DNA of 64,000 bases from Vibrio agarilyticus. GTDB taxonomy: Bacteria; Pseudomonadota; Gammaproteobacteria; Enterobacterales; Vibrionaceae. Positions 36,389 to 44,889 of this stretch are shown here, piece after piece. The stretch is from the NCBI RefSeq assembly GCF_012641465.1, contig NZ_JABAIK010000012.1:61529-125528 (forward strand), in the 5' to 3' direction. The notes beneath the pieces were generated by a model. The model was not told the origin of the DNA. It saw nothing but the letters and a program-made list of their open reading frames with translations, and did not search any database. The number at the start of each line of letters is the position of its first letter. Position 1 is the first letter of the stretch. Made by a program: the position numbers and the translations under genes.

Positions 36389-37973
36389 TCATCTTGAGAG
36401 TTTTGTCTCCCATCATACCGTCGAATGACGCTTTAGACAGGTCCTCCTTCTGGTCTTTAAGAATCATTTCAATCAGAACCCGATCTGCATTTGCTGAGTA
36501 GTGAGTGTTGCCTTTGATGCTCAGAGCAAGAAATATCTCTTCAGTGTTACGAGCCCTGTGAGCGGCTTGAAGTAGATCATTTGGAGCACTGGTGCCATAA
36601 CCAAAAATTGCTGATGTTTTATAGCTTTGGTTGGGAATTGAAAGCCCACACTTCGCCGCCGGTGACGCGAAAATAACTTGATGCTTGTCAGCAAAGGAGG
36701 CAGGGCTGCTTAGCTCATGAGCTCGAATAGAGTGCATGAATGCTGCGTTTACCTGAACTTTGCTATCTGCTTTGAGAGAATTGTACCTGGCGTTGAACTT
36801 AGACTCTTTACCATCTTGAGAGCCATCGTTATAAACAAATACGTTCTGTAGTTTCTTTGATGCTTCGTTGATTTTGCCGGTGCATTGAGCTTCGGTCATC
36901 ACAGTAACCTTCGTGTTTTTTGCTTGCACCTTTGGTCTGTGAACAAAGATTTTTTTGCCTGATGCCTTTGCGATTCTCTTTAGGCGTTCAAATGTGTTTT
37001 GGCTCATCATTGCATCAGAAATCACTGCCAGCGGAGTTTTGTGAATCTGAGCATCTAAACGCTCGTTAAGAAGCTTCAATGCTTCCAGCGAGCCGTCACC
37101 GGCGATGGTTTGTGTGCAAAGGTCTAGTACGTCTTCGATTTCATCAATGATGAGCACTTTGCTGTCTTTGCGATGATCTTTATATGCATCATCCAGCATC
37201 ATTTTATAGACCACGCCCAGAACGCCTTTAGTTTTTTCGATATGAGCCCAACGGTAGTAGCGCGGGTCATCAGGGTTGAGCATTGCAGCTGCGAGGACTC
37301 TTGAGCCATTGATTAAGAGTGGCATTTTATCGTCGTAGCAAGCGCCTTCGAAAGTTGGAAGAAGCGTGTTTACAGTCTTGCCAGAGCCAGTTGGGCCGGT
37401 GATTAGATGCAGCTCTTTTCTGTCGTTGTTTTCGCAGATGTCGCCAAGATCTGAGTAGTTTTGCTCGATAACTGTCACGTCAGAGTCATTTTCATCGATC
37501 GAGTGAAATTTGCGTACTTTGTTTTTCATGTGTTCGATGAAAGAGGCGCACACCTTAATTACTGACTCCGCTTTTTCGTCAGTAAGAACCTTGCAGATTT
37601 CATCAGCGAGCATTTCAGTGCTCATACGGCGCGGAACTAGCAGCAGCGATGCGGACTTGATTTTGTTTATTGCTTCTTTTTCTTGCTCAGAAGTCATCGC
37701 TAACGTGTGTAGATATAGCGCTTTGTCGAAGCTGCTTTTCTTTGCGCTGAGTTTTTGGTTTTCGCCATCAATGAATAGCTTCACTTTCTTCTGTAGCGCT
37801 AATTTAGCATCTTCAAATGCGTTTGCTTTATTGGTGTGAATTTCGATTTGAGAAGCCTTCAAGCCACGCTCATATGCGTTTGAGATGTCATTAAGCAGAT
37901 GCTTAGTTTCTTGAATGCCGGATTCTAGAGTCGCGATTTCAGCTACGCGAGAGAGCTGTAGAGGGTTTGACAT
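36369..37973 (-). CDS. SF2 helicase resembling replication-origin-binding helicases
   Basis: The 534-aa protein has an N-terminal ~190-residue domain of unknown type, followed by an SF2 helicase core. Motif I is GPTGSGKT (193-200), motif II IIDEIEDVL (275-283), motif III-like VISDAMM near 318, motif V ASPAAKCGLSI near 436 and motif VI QAAHRAR (469-475). The DEIE/SDA/QxxHRxR combination resembles the herpesvirus UL9 origin-binding and plasmid/phage replication helicases (PF02399-like); this is from memory of the family. An AT-rich region lies directly upstream. I infer it starts replication of an element that can exist as a circle. No primase motif is seen. Confidence 0.78.
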   Translation of the reverse strand: MSNPLQLSRVAEIATLESGIQETKHLLNDISNAYERGLKASQIEIHTNKANAFEDAKLALQKKVKLFIDGENQKLSAKKSSFDKALYLHTLAMTSEQEKEAINKIKSASLLLVPRRMSTEMLADEICKVLTDEKAESVIKVCASFIEHMKNKVRKFHSIDENDSDVTVIEQNYSDLGDICENNDRKELHLITGPTGSGKTVNTLLPTFEGACYDDKMPLLINGSRVLAAAMLNPDDPRYYRWAHIEKTKGVLGVVYKMMLDDAYKDHRKDSKVLIIDEIEDVLDLCTQTIAGDGSLEALKLLNERLDAQIHKTPLAVISDAMMSQNTFERLKRIAKASGKKIFVHRPKVQAKNTKVTVMTEAQCTGKINEASKKLQNVFVYNDGSQDGKESKFNARYNSLKADSKVQVNAAFMHSIRAHELSSPASFADKHQVIFASPAAKCGLSIPNQSYKTSAIFGYGTSAPNDLLQAAHRARNTEEIFLALSIKGNTHYSANADRVLIEMILKDQKEDLSKASFDGMMGDKTLKMIAERSA

Positions 37974-38566
37974 TGTGTTTAGCCTTTTGGTTTAGTTATT
38001 GAGACGTTGCGCTAATTTGGTCGATGCGCTTGAATCTTTTGATTCTTAATCTCTTATATATTCACAATATCAATCTATAAATTGCCTGTAAACAGCCGGT
38101 GGAATAATAAATATTAGCATGAGTTTATATTTCTCGACTAACTTGTTGTTTAATTTTGTAAATTTATTTTCACTATATTAATAATTAATTTATTGTCAAA
38201 AGTCGATAATCTTTCCTGTTGTGAAATAGTGTCGTAAAAATTATCTTTTTGGTGATTTTTGCTTCTGACCTGGCTTCGCCAGAATAGAGCCCAGTTTGTG
38301 ATTATTATGAGGTCATCAATATTGTGTGCTTCTAATAAAGGGAAGTTTACACCTTTGTAATCATAATAATTAGAATACGGAAATATTATAGTTATTATGA
38401 ATTGAATGTTTTATCAATAGAGGAAAATGATGTTGCTCTGATATATACACTAAGGTTTGGCACCTTCAGCTTGCTATAAATTTTCTATGCCCCCAAATGA
38501 GCTACGCTCATACATACCAAACAGTATAACTGAGGCGTGTTTATATACAGAAAGTAATGAGTAAAC
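37974..38566. other. AT-rich region upstream of the helicase; candidate origin
   Basis: There is no gene in these ~590 bp. The part up to 38260 is strongly AT-rich (for example TTAATAATTAATTTATTG), with dyad GAATC-TTTT-GATTC near 38035. The 10-mer CTGTAAACAG at 38096-38105 also occurs in the ackA terminator at 29496-29505. Around 38264-38310 a fragment (CCTGGCTTCGCCAG, then CCCAGTTTGTG) matches the core of the large repeats at 44.9 and 54 kb. Confidence 0.45.
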
Positions 38567-38717
38567 TTTATCATCGAACTCAATAAGCCTCAGGAACTCT
38601 TGAATGCGTCATTGAAACATTATGATAAAGACAGCGCTAAAACCGTTAGCGAATAGTGCTGATGCGCTAAGGATGCAGGCATACATGCGCAATCAGCCAA
38701 CTTTGACCAGTTTTTAA
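38567..38717 (+). pseudogene. Remnant similar to an AlkD-type DNA glycosylase N-terminus
   Basis: One frame reads ELLNASLKHYDKDSAKTV and then stops. A second frame continues ANSADALRMQAYMRNQ and ends at 38717. The joined text resembles the start of DNA alkylation repair (AlkD/HEAT) proteins, where a short helix pair precedes an A-YMRNQ-F segment. Only this piece remains, with a stop and a frameshift, next to the MFS gene. Confidence 0.35.
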
Positions 38718-38723
38718 TGAAAA

Positions 38724-39929
38724 TTATGATGCTTTCTTAATAAGTACGTTTGCTTCCGACATATGAACTGCTGTACGTTTATCAAGACGTCCACTCATTC
38801 GAGTAAGGACAAGTGCAACGAGAACTACCATGGCACCAATCCACGGGGTATGCATTAAGCCCATTTCAGACACAATCATACCGCCCCCCCACGAGCCAAA
38901 AGCAATACCCACGTTAAACGCAGCAATGTTTAGACCAGAAGCAACGTCTACCGCGTCAGGAGTGTGTTTTTCAGCCAGTTTAACCACATAAACTTGTAGA
39001 CCAGGGACATTACCGAATGCAAAGGCTCCCCAAACTAAAATGGTCGCTACCGCTGCGGTAGGGTTAACAGCAGTAAAGTTAAATATCAAAAGGATAGCAG
39101 CGAGTCCTGCAAAAATAATCGTCAGCGCTTTTATTGGCCCCATCTTATCAGCCATTTTGCCGCCCCAAACATTACCAATTGCCACAGAGACACCATATAC
39201 CAGCATGATTAGGCTAATAGCATTGGCGTTAAAGCCCGTTTCTTGTTGTAAAATGGGCGCGAGGAATGTGAACGCAGTAAATGTACCACCGTAGCCGAGT
39301 GCTGTGATTGCATAAACCAATAGTAGCCTTGGTTGCGTTAATACTTTTAATTGTGATGACAGTTTAGCAGCAGCGGGTTGTTTTAAGCTGCTTGGTACTA
39401 AGAAAGCACTACCAATCAACGCAATAATGCCCAATAGTGCGACAATCAAAAATGTCGATTGCCAACCAAAGGTTTGGCCGATGTAAGTACCAAGTGGCAC
39501 ACCTGTTACTAATGCCACGGTTAATCCCGTAAACATAATCGCAATTGCGCTTGCCGCTTTTTCTTTAGGTACTAGGCCAGTCGCAATTGTCGAGCCGATT
39601 GAGAAAAACACACCATGGGCTAAACCAGTCAAAATACGAGCAACGATAAGGGTATTGTAACCAGGTGCTTTCCATGCCAATAAGTTGCCAATCACAAACA
39701 GTGACATAACAGTAATGAGTACGTGCTTACGGTTCCACTTTCCCGTTAGTGCGGTTAAAACAGGTGCGCCAATCGCAACACCGAGTGCATAAAGGCTCAC
39801 CAATAGTCCTGCGGATGGTAGTGAGACGTTTAGGTCAGAAGCCATAGTCGGGATCAATCCCACGATCACAAACTCCGTCGTTCCGATAGCAAAGGCGCTG
39901 AGCGTCAATGCGAGAAGTGCTAATGGCAT
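38724..39929 (-). CDS. MFS drug/sugar efflux transporter (DHA1, YdhP/AraJ-like)
   Basis: The 401-aa protein has twelve hydrophobic helices. It shows motifs of the DHA1 branch of the major facilitator family: ALTLSAFAIGTTEFVIVGLIP in helix 1, the loop TGKWNRKHVL (motif A), and GLAHGVFFSIGSTIAT in helix 4 (motif B/C region). It resembles E. coli YdhP and AraJ, proton-driven exporters with poorly known substrates. It is divergent from a LysR regulator across 188 bp that contains a palindrome repeated at the nemA promoter, so it likely belongs to that regulon. Confidence 0.9.
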   Translation of the reverse strand: MPLALLALTLSAFAIGTTEFVIVGLIPTMASDLNVSLPSAGLLVSLYALGVAIGAPVLTALTGKWNRKHVLITVMSLFVIGNLLAWKAPGYNTLIVARILTGLAHGVFFSIGSTIATGLVPKEKAASAIAIMFTGLTVALVTGVPLGTYIGQTFGWQSTFLIVALLGIIALIGSAFLVPSSLKQPAAAKLSSQLKVLTQPRLLLVYAITALGYGGTFTAFTFLAPILQQETGFNANAISLIMLVYGVSVAIGNVWGGKMADKMGPIKALTIIFAGLAAILLIFNFTAVNPTAAVATILVWGAFAFGNVPGLQVYVVKLAEKHTPDAVDVASGLNIAAFNVGIAFGSWGGGMIVSEMGLMHTPWIGAMVVLVALVLTRMSGRLDKRTAVHMSEANVLIKKAS

Positions 39930-40055
39930 ATCAATTACTCTCTTTTGTTAGCTTCTAGTACACAGCAGCAGATGTGTTTATCAAAGTGCCGCGCTGCCGT
40001 GATTTGATGGAGGGATTTTGCGTGGGAATGTAGTTGCAAAAAATAGGTTATTTAA

Positions 40056-40068
40056 CAAATAATATTTG
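40056..40068. promoter_or_regulatory. Palindromic operator candidate, MFS/LysR gap
   Basis: CAAATAATATTTG is a perfect palindrome inside TTTAACAAATAATATTTG. The same type of site with the same TTTAA flank occurs before nemA (41144-41156). It is probably the binding site of the LysR regulator encoded 50 bp away. Confidence 0.6.
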
Positions 40069-40117
40069 CTATAAATGCAATAATTAAAAATGAGCTTTTG
40101 ATGAAACGGTTGGCAGT

Positions 40118-40999
40118 ATGCGTACAAAATCGGACGATTTAGAAATTCTACTTTCTGTCGTTGACACTGGCGGGTTTACTGCGGCAGCAGAAAGTCTAGA
40201 TATACAGGTTGCACGCGTATCACGAGCGGTGAGTAAGGTAGAAAGCCAGCTTGGTGTGACGATATTAAATCGAACCACAAGACGGATTGAGTTAACGGAT
40301 GAAGGGCGGCAATTCGTTGAGTCGGTACGGATAGGGCTGATGAAGTTACAGCATGCGGAAGACGAGATTATATCCCGTGGAGAATTACCAAAAGGGCGGC
40401 TGCGTGTTGATGCCGCTAGTCCGTTTGTGTTTCACCAGTTAGTCCCGCTGGTTCAGCCATTTAATCAAGCTTATCCTGATATTGAGTTGGAGTTGACTTC
40501 CAATGAAGGTTTTGTTGATTTGTTAGAAAAGAAAACCGATATCGCTATTCGTATCGGTGCATTAAATGATTCAACCTTACATGCTAGACCTCTTGGCCGA
40601 AGTTTACTTTACATTGTTGCTTCACCTGATTATTTATCAAAGCGCGGTTTTCCGAATAAAAGCAGTGATTTGGAACACCACGATACCATCGGATTTTCAA
40701 CACCAAAAACACTTAATGAATGGCCTTTGAAAGGATTTTCAGGACTAACACCTACGCTGACCTCAAGTAACGGTGAAACGGTGAGACAGCTCGCTTTGAT
40801 GGGAAATGGAATCGCCTGTCTATCAGGTTTTATGGTGAAAAAAGATATTGCGGAAGGAAGATTAGTTGCATTGTTAGAAGGTGAAAAAATCGGTAACTCG
40901 GGCAGGGAGCAAATTAATGCTGTCTACTACAAGTCTTCTTCTGTAGCCAAGAGGATTTCTGCTTTTATCGATTTTATTCAGCCGAAACTAGATCTGTAA
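40118..40999 (+). CDS. LysR-family transcriptional regulator
   Basis: The 293-aa protein has the N-terminal winged helix-turn-helix (LEILLSVVDTGGFTAAAESLDIQVARVSRAVSKVES at residues 7-42, LGVTILNRTTRRIELTDEG) and a periplasmic-binding-protein-like effector domain (about 90-290). It matches the subgroup that often controls nearby reductase and efflux genes. It is divergent from the MFS gene and upstream of nemA; a shared palindrome in both control regions supports it as their regulator. The effector is unknown; electrophiles or quinones are plausible given the targets. Confidence 0.94.
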   Translation: MRTKSDDLEILLSVVDTGGFTAAAESLDIQVARVSRAVSKVESQLGVTILNRTTRRIELTDEGRQFVESVRIGLMKLQHAEDEIISRGELPKGRLRVDAASPFVFHQLVPLVQPFNQAYPDIELELTSNEGFVDLLEKKTDIAIRIGALNDSTLHARPLGRSLLYIVASPDYLSKRGFPNKSSDLEHHDTIGFSTPKTLNEWPLKGFSGLTPTLTSSNGETVRQLALMGNGIACLSGFMVKKDIAEGRLVALLEGEKIGNSGREQINAVYYKSSSVAKRISAFIDFIQPKLDL

Positions 41000-41143
41000 A
41001 TCGTTCAACGCGAAGTAACTCCGTACTTCGCCTTCGCTATTTCCTCTGGCACTTTCGATAATAGAGCAGCCTATAAAAGTCGATGACGCATCGACATCCA
41101 ACAAGACCAGTGCTCTAGTACACTTATACTGTTGCAATTTTAA

Positions 41144-41156
41144 CAAATATCATTTG
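41144..41156. promoter_or_regulatory. Palindromic operator candidate, nemA promoter
   Basis: CAAATATCATTTG is a palindrome with a 3-bp centre, inside TTTTAACAAATATCATTTG. It shares TTTAACAAAT and ATTTG with the site at 40056-40068. It lies about 70 bp before the nemA start. Confidence 0.6.
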
Positions 41157-41224
41157 TCATTATCGCTATCAATGTAATCCGTTGAGTTTGTTAAGATCCC
41201 TCATAAGAAATAAGAGGGCTTATT

Positions 41225-42325
41225 ATGTCTAAATCACTTTTTCAACCTATCCAATTGGGGGCATTGACGCTCAAAAACCGTATCGCGATGGCGCCGATGA
41301 CTCGTTCACGCACGTCTCAACCTGGTGATGTACCAAACGAGATGATGGCTACCTACTACCGTCAGCGTGCTAGCTCTGGTTTGATTGTCACAGAAGGTGC
41401 TCCTATTTCAGCCGTTGGTCGGGGTTACTCTATGACACCAGGCATCTACACAGAAGAACACATTGAAGGCTGGAAGAGAGTGACTCAGGCTGTTCATGAG
41501 GAAGAAGGTAAGATATTTATCCAACTCTGGCATGTTGGGCGCCGTAGTCATTCTTGTATTTCTGGTGAGCAGCCTTTAGCCCCCTCAGCTATCAAAGTGC
41601 CCGATCAAGTTTTTGGCCCACGACCAGAAGGTGGATTCGGCATGATTGAAACTGAAATGCCACGAGAAATGACGATTCAAGAGATCGAAAGTACGATTGC
41701 TGATTTTGTTCAAGCCGCTAAAAATTCGATTGAAGCTGGCTTTGATGGGGTTGAAATCCACGCAGCGCACGGCTACCTGTTCGATACATTTATGCGTTTA
41801 GAGAGTAATCAACGTCAAGACCAGTATGGCGGCAGTAAAGAGAATCGTCTGCGTTTTTTGGTGGAAACCTTACAAGCGGTCGTAAACGAAATCGGCGGCG
41901 ACAAAGTAGCCGTGCGTGTCTCTCCGCACGTGATTGAGGGCTTCGCTGACGAGGATCCTGAAATTATCGATGTTATGCTAAAAGCACTTGAAAGAATGAA
42001 ACCAATGAACTTGGCTTATGTTCATTTTTCCGAACGTATTTCTCGTTATGTTGATGTACCAGAAACCTTCCGTCATCAAGTTCGCGAAGTGTATACAAAC
42101 CCTATCATGGTTGCGGGAAAGATGACTAAGCAATCCGCACAACAGTTGCTAGATAAGCAGCATGCTGATTTCGTTGCCTTTGGTACACCTTTCGTCACGA
42201 ACCCTGATTTAGCCTTCCGACTTGCCCATGATTTACCATTGGCCGAGTTTGATGCCGATGCTAGGTTAACCTTGTATGGGGGCGGAGCCGAAGGTTATAT
42301 CGATTATCCAGCTTATCAGGCCTAA
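41225..42325 (+). CDS. nemA: Alkene reductase, Old Yellow Enzyme family
   Basis: NemA-type enzymes use FMN and NAD(P)H to reduce activated C=C bonds, nitro groups and electrophiles such as N-ethylmaleimide. The 366-aa TIM-barrel protein shows RIAMAPMTRSRT near residue 19, IQLWHVGRRSH near residue 99, GVEIHAAHGYLFDTFM near 178 containing the usual HxAHGYL substrate site, NQRQDQYGGSKENRLRFL near 200, and VAFGTPFVTNPDL near the end. Length is typical. It sits behind a LysR regulator and before an MDR oxidoreductase. The ATG follows AGAGGGCTT. A hairpin follows the gene. Confidence 0.95.
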   Translation: MSKSLFQPIQLGALTLKNRIAMAPMTRSRTSQPGDVPNEMMATYYRQRASSGLIVTEGAPISAVGRGYSMTPGIYTEEHIEGWKRVTQAVHEEEGKIFIQLWHVGRRSHSCISGEQPLAPSAIKVPDQVFGPRPEGGFGMIETEMPREMTIQEIESTIADFVQAAKNSIEAGFDGVEIHAAHGYLFDTFMRLESNQRQDQYGGSKENRLRFLVETLQAVVNEIGGDKVAVRVSPHVIEGFADEDPEIIDVMLKALERMKPMNLAYVHFSERISRYVDVPETFRHQVREVYTNPIMVAGKMTKQSAQQLLDKQHADFVAFGTPFVTNPDLAFRLAHDLPLAEFDADARLTLYGGGAEGYIDYPAYQA

Positions 42326-42331
42326 TAGACT

Positions 42332-42362
42332 AGGCACCAAGGACGATAACTCTTTGGTGCCT
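42332..42362 (+). terminator. Hairpin after nemA
   Basis: AGGCACCAA pairs with TTGGTGCCT across a loop of about 13 nt, followed by TACCTTTT. It probably gives partial termination before the MDR gene. Confidence 0.65.
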
Positions 42363-42391
42363 TACCTTTTCATTAAGCGAGTAGAAGTGAT

Positions 42392-43333
42392 ATGGAACCC
42401 TATCGAATTTGGCAATATCAAACTGGGATACATAGTCTTGTTTTAGGTAAGGCTGAAATACCTGCTTTAGGTGACAGTGAAATCTTAGTACAAAACAAAG
42501 CGATTGGTATTAACCCTGTTGATTGGAAATTTATTAAAGCTAACCCTTTAAATTGGCCTAATGGTCATGTTCCAGGTGTTGATGGTGCAGGCGTCGTCGT
42601 CCAAGTAGGATCTAACGTTGACATAAGTCTGATTGGTCGTCGAGTGGCGTATCATGGCTCATTAATTCGCCATGGAAGCTTTGCTGAATATACCGTTTTG
42701 AATGCTGAGCGAGTAATGCTGCTACCTGATAGCTTATCGTTTGAACTTGCAGCGGCACTGCCTTGTCCGATGCTTACTGCGTGGCAGTCATTTGAAAAAA
42801 TTCCATTAACTCGACAAAGAGAAGTGCTTGTCGTTGGCTTTGGCGCGGTGAATAATTTGTTATCTCAGCTCCTTCGAGGTAAGGGGTATATCGTTGACGT
42901 TGTCTCAGCGAGTTTGAGTGAAGAGCGAGCCAACAGGTTAGGTATTCGTCAAGTTTATCGGGAGCAATCTCAAATCGACATGAAATACTTTGCCATTTTT
43001 GATGCGGTGAGTGGGGAAAATGCCGCTTGTTTAGTACCACTGTTAAGAGCGAATGGACATATTGTCTGCATTCAAGATCGTATTGCTAAACCTATTGACC
43101 CTCCATTTACTCGTACTATTTCCTATCACGAAATAGCCCTAGGAGCATTACATGGTTTTGGTGATAAAGAAGATTGGTATGCATTGATGCAAAACGGTGA
43201 AGCGTTACTTGGACGAATTGCTAAAGGTGATATTGAAATTAGTAAGCCGATCACATTCAAATTTGAGCATATGCCAGAGGCATTGACACATAGTGAAATA
43301 ACAAAATCAAAAACGGTGATAACATCAAGTTAA
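42392..43333 (+). CDS. MDR-family alcohol dehydrogenase / quinone oxidoreductase-like
   Basis: The 313-aa protein has the medium-chain dehydrogenase layout: an N-terminal GroES-like domain ([19 protein letters not shown] then [14 protein letters not shown] near residues 35-75) and a Rossmann-type cofactor domain ([18 protein letters not shown] near 147). The zinc-binding cysteines of true alcohol dehydrogenases are absent, so it is more like the zinc-free quinone/enone reductases. The cofactor loop reads GFGAVN, less canonical than GxGxxG. It follows nemA by 66 bp in the same direction and may share a detoxifying role. Confidence 0.87.
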   Translation: MEPYRIWQYQTGIHSLVLGKAEIPALGDSEILVQNKAIGINPVDWKFIKANPLNWPNGHVPGVDGAGVVVQVGSNVDISLIGRRVAYHGSLIRHGSFAEYTVLNAERVMLLPDSLSFELAAALPCPMLTAWQSFEKIPLTRQREVLVVGFGAVNNLLSQLLRGKGYIVDVVSASLSEERANRLGIRQVYREQSQIDMKYFAIFDAVSGENAACLVPLLRANGHIVCIQDRIAKPIDPPFTRTISYHEIALGALHGFGDKEDWYALMQNGEALLGRIAKGDIEISKPITFKFEHMPEALTHSEITKSKTVITSS

Positions 43334-43353
43334 ACCGCACTATTCATTTTTTC

Positions 43354-43376
43354 GGGGAGCCACATAACGGGCTCCC
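43354..43376. terminator. Terminator between convergent MDR and ferric-reductase genes
   Basis: GGGAGCC pairs with GGCTCCC around ACATAAC, with TTTTTT upstream on the plus strand side and AAAACG downstream. Confidence 0.75.
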
Positions 43377-43419
43377 TAAAACGTTGCTTGGATAGTCTTT
43401 TTATAACTAATTATGAGTA

Positions 43420-44751
43420 TTATCTCATCACAAACAATTCTTCGTGATAGCTATTTTCAATATCAAATTGATGTATATCGAGTTCTTTTTTCAAAGCTTC
43501 TGAGAAGATCTCTGGCCCACAAAAATACAGTTCATACTGATTCAAATCGCCACACTGCTCAAATATACGCACTGCATTTAGACGCGCTGACTTTATTGTA
43601 TCTATGACGTATAAATTGATTCTGGCTTGATTCGCTAGATGCCAAAGCTCGTCAACTAAGTGTTTATCTACACCACGGGTACAATAAAAAAGGTGAACAT
43701 TGTTATTTCGAGCTTTCTTTTTTAACGTTTCCAGAGCTGCAAAGAAAGAAGCTATACCAACACCGCCAGCGATCCAGATTTGTGGCTTCTCTAAATCAAA
43801 ATCTAAACGTCCGTAGGGTCCTTCTACCGTTACGGTATCATTTAATTTTACGCGGTCATAAAGTCCAGTAGTGAAATCCCCAAGCTCTTTGATTAAAAAT
43901 CGCAACTCATTGTTTTCACCGGTTGATATGATAGTAAACGGATGAGCATCCTCTTCCCCAAAGCGTAAATAGGCAAACTGTCCTGCCTTATGACCACGCC
44001 ATGCTGCATCTGGTTTTATTACTAACTCCATAATCTCTGCTTGTGGGAAATAACGTGTAGACGTCACAACAGCAGAATGTTTTTTATCGCGACCGACAAA
44101 ACCAAACAAGCTGTATAACGCAGCAATCGAGCCAATGAAAGCAAAGGCAATTGTTAGGTAGTAAACAGGTTCACCCCAATACGCCCGTTTGATCAGCAGC
44201 ACGGAGTGAACAGCAATCATAAGATACGCAACAGACATTAGTCGGTGTGAAAGTTTAAATGGTTTGTATTTAACTGCGCTCCATAACGAAATGACAAGTA
44301 GCACTAGCATTAAATAAAAGCCCAATTCACCCATGCCTTGAGCCATGTCTTGTAGTTCAATAATACCTGCTTCAATGCTCGATAGGTTACCGTTAGGTCC
44401 AGTCCCAAATTGTTTTACTGGTCGCGCCAATAGGCCTGACACCACCAACCATTTTGGAATTTGATACCAAAGCCAATGCGCCATACCCAATGCGACACCA
44501 CCAATCCCCAACCATTTATGAACCCGATATGCTTTATCCATACCGTGCAACCAGTTTTCAACCAAAGGTAAACGCATTGCCAGCACCATGGTGATCGACA
44601 TTAGCATCAATGACAGAATGCCGGAATATTGGATCATGGCAGATCGCCACTCAAAGACGCTAGTAGAGGAAAGAAGATGAGGTTCCATTGCAAACCATAA
44701 TATGGATATGGTGGCGGTCATTGCCCAGATGACGTTACGAACTGTTTTCAT
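43420..44751 (-). CDS. Ferric-reductase-like transmembrane flavocytochrome
   Basis: The 443-aa protein has an N-terminal block of six or more membrane helices (about residues 5-215) of the ferric reductase/NADPH-oxidase b-type cytochrome fold, with haem-ligand candidates HKWLGIGGVALGMAHWLWY near residue 82 and LSHRLMSVAYLMIAVHS near residue 167. The C-terminal half is a flavoprotein: FAD-binding GQFAYLRFGEEDAHPFTI near 255 and NAD(P)-binding WIAGGVGIASFFAAL near 330. It likely passes electrons from NAD(P)H across the inner membrane to an outer acceptor such as iron or quinone. It is a single gene. Confidence 0.92.
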   Translation of the reverse strand: MKTVRNVIWAMTATISILWFAMEPHLLSSTSVFEWRSAMIQYSGILSLMLMSITMVLAMRLPLVENWLHGMDKAYRVHKWLGIGGVALGMAHWLWYQIPKWLVVSGLLARPVKQFGTGPNGNLSSIEAGIIELQDMAQGMGELGFYLMLVLLVISLWSAVKYKPFKLSHRLMSVAYLMIAVHSVLLIKRAYWGEPVYYLTIAFAFIGSIAALYSLFGFVGRDKKHSAVVTSTRYFPQAEIMELVIKPDAAWRGHKAGQFAYLRFGEEDAHPFTIISTGENNELRFLIKELGDFTTGLYDRVKLNDTVTVEGPYGRLDFDLEKPQIWIAGGVGIASFFAALETLKKKARNNNVHLFYCTRGVDKHLVDELWHLANQARINLYVIDTIKSARLNAVRIFEQCGDLNQYELYFCGPEIFSEALKKELDIHQFDIENSYHEELFVMR

Positions 44752-44889
44752 GATGAGGTACTCGATTAAACTTCCATTTAAATGTAGTTCCCTACCTGTA
44801 AAGCAACGTCAATGAATGTAAAAGAAGGTAAAGCTTAGTAGATGTGGGGTTATCTAGTGTCTGTGAGTCTAAAGGTAGCTTACTTATAT

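Noticed and set aside
29496-38105. Firm att-site call for the shared CTGTAAACAG
   Set aside because: Only ten bases match and one copy is part of the ackA terminator stem-loop, so chance cannot be excluded; kept only as a possibility.
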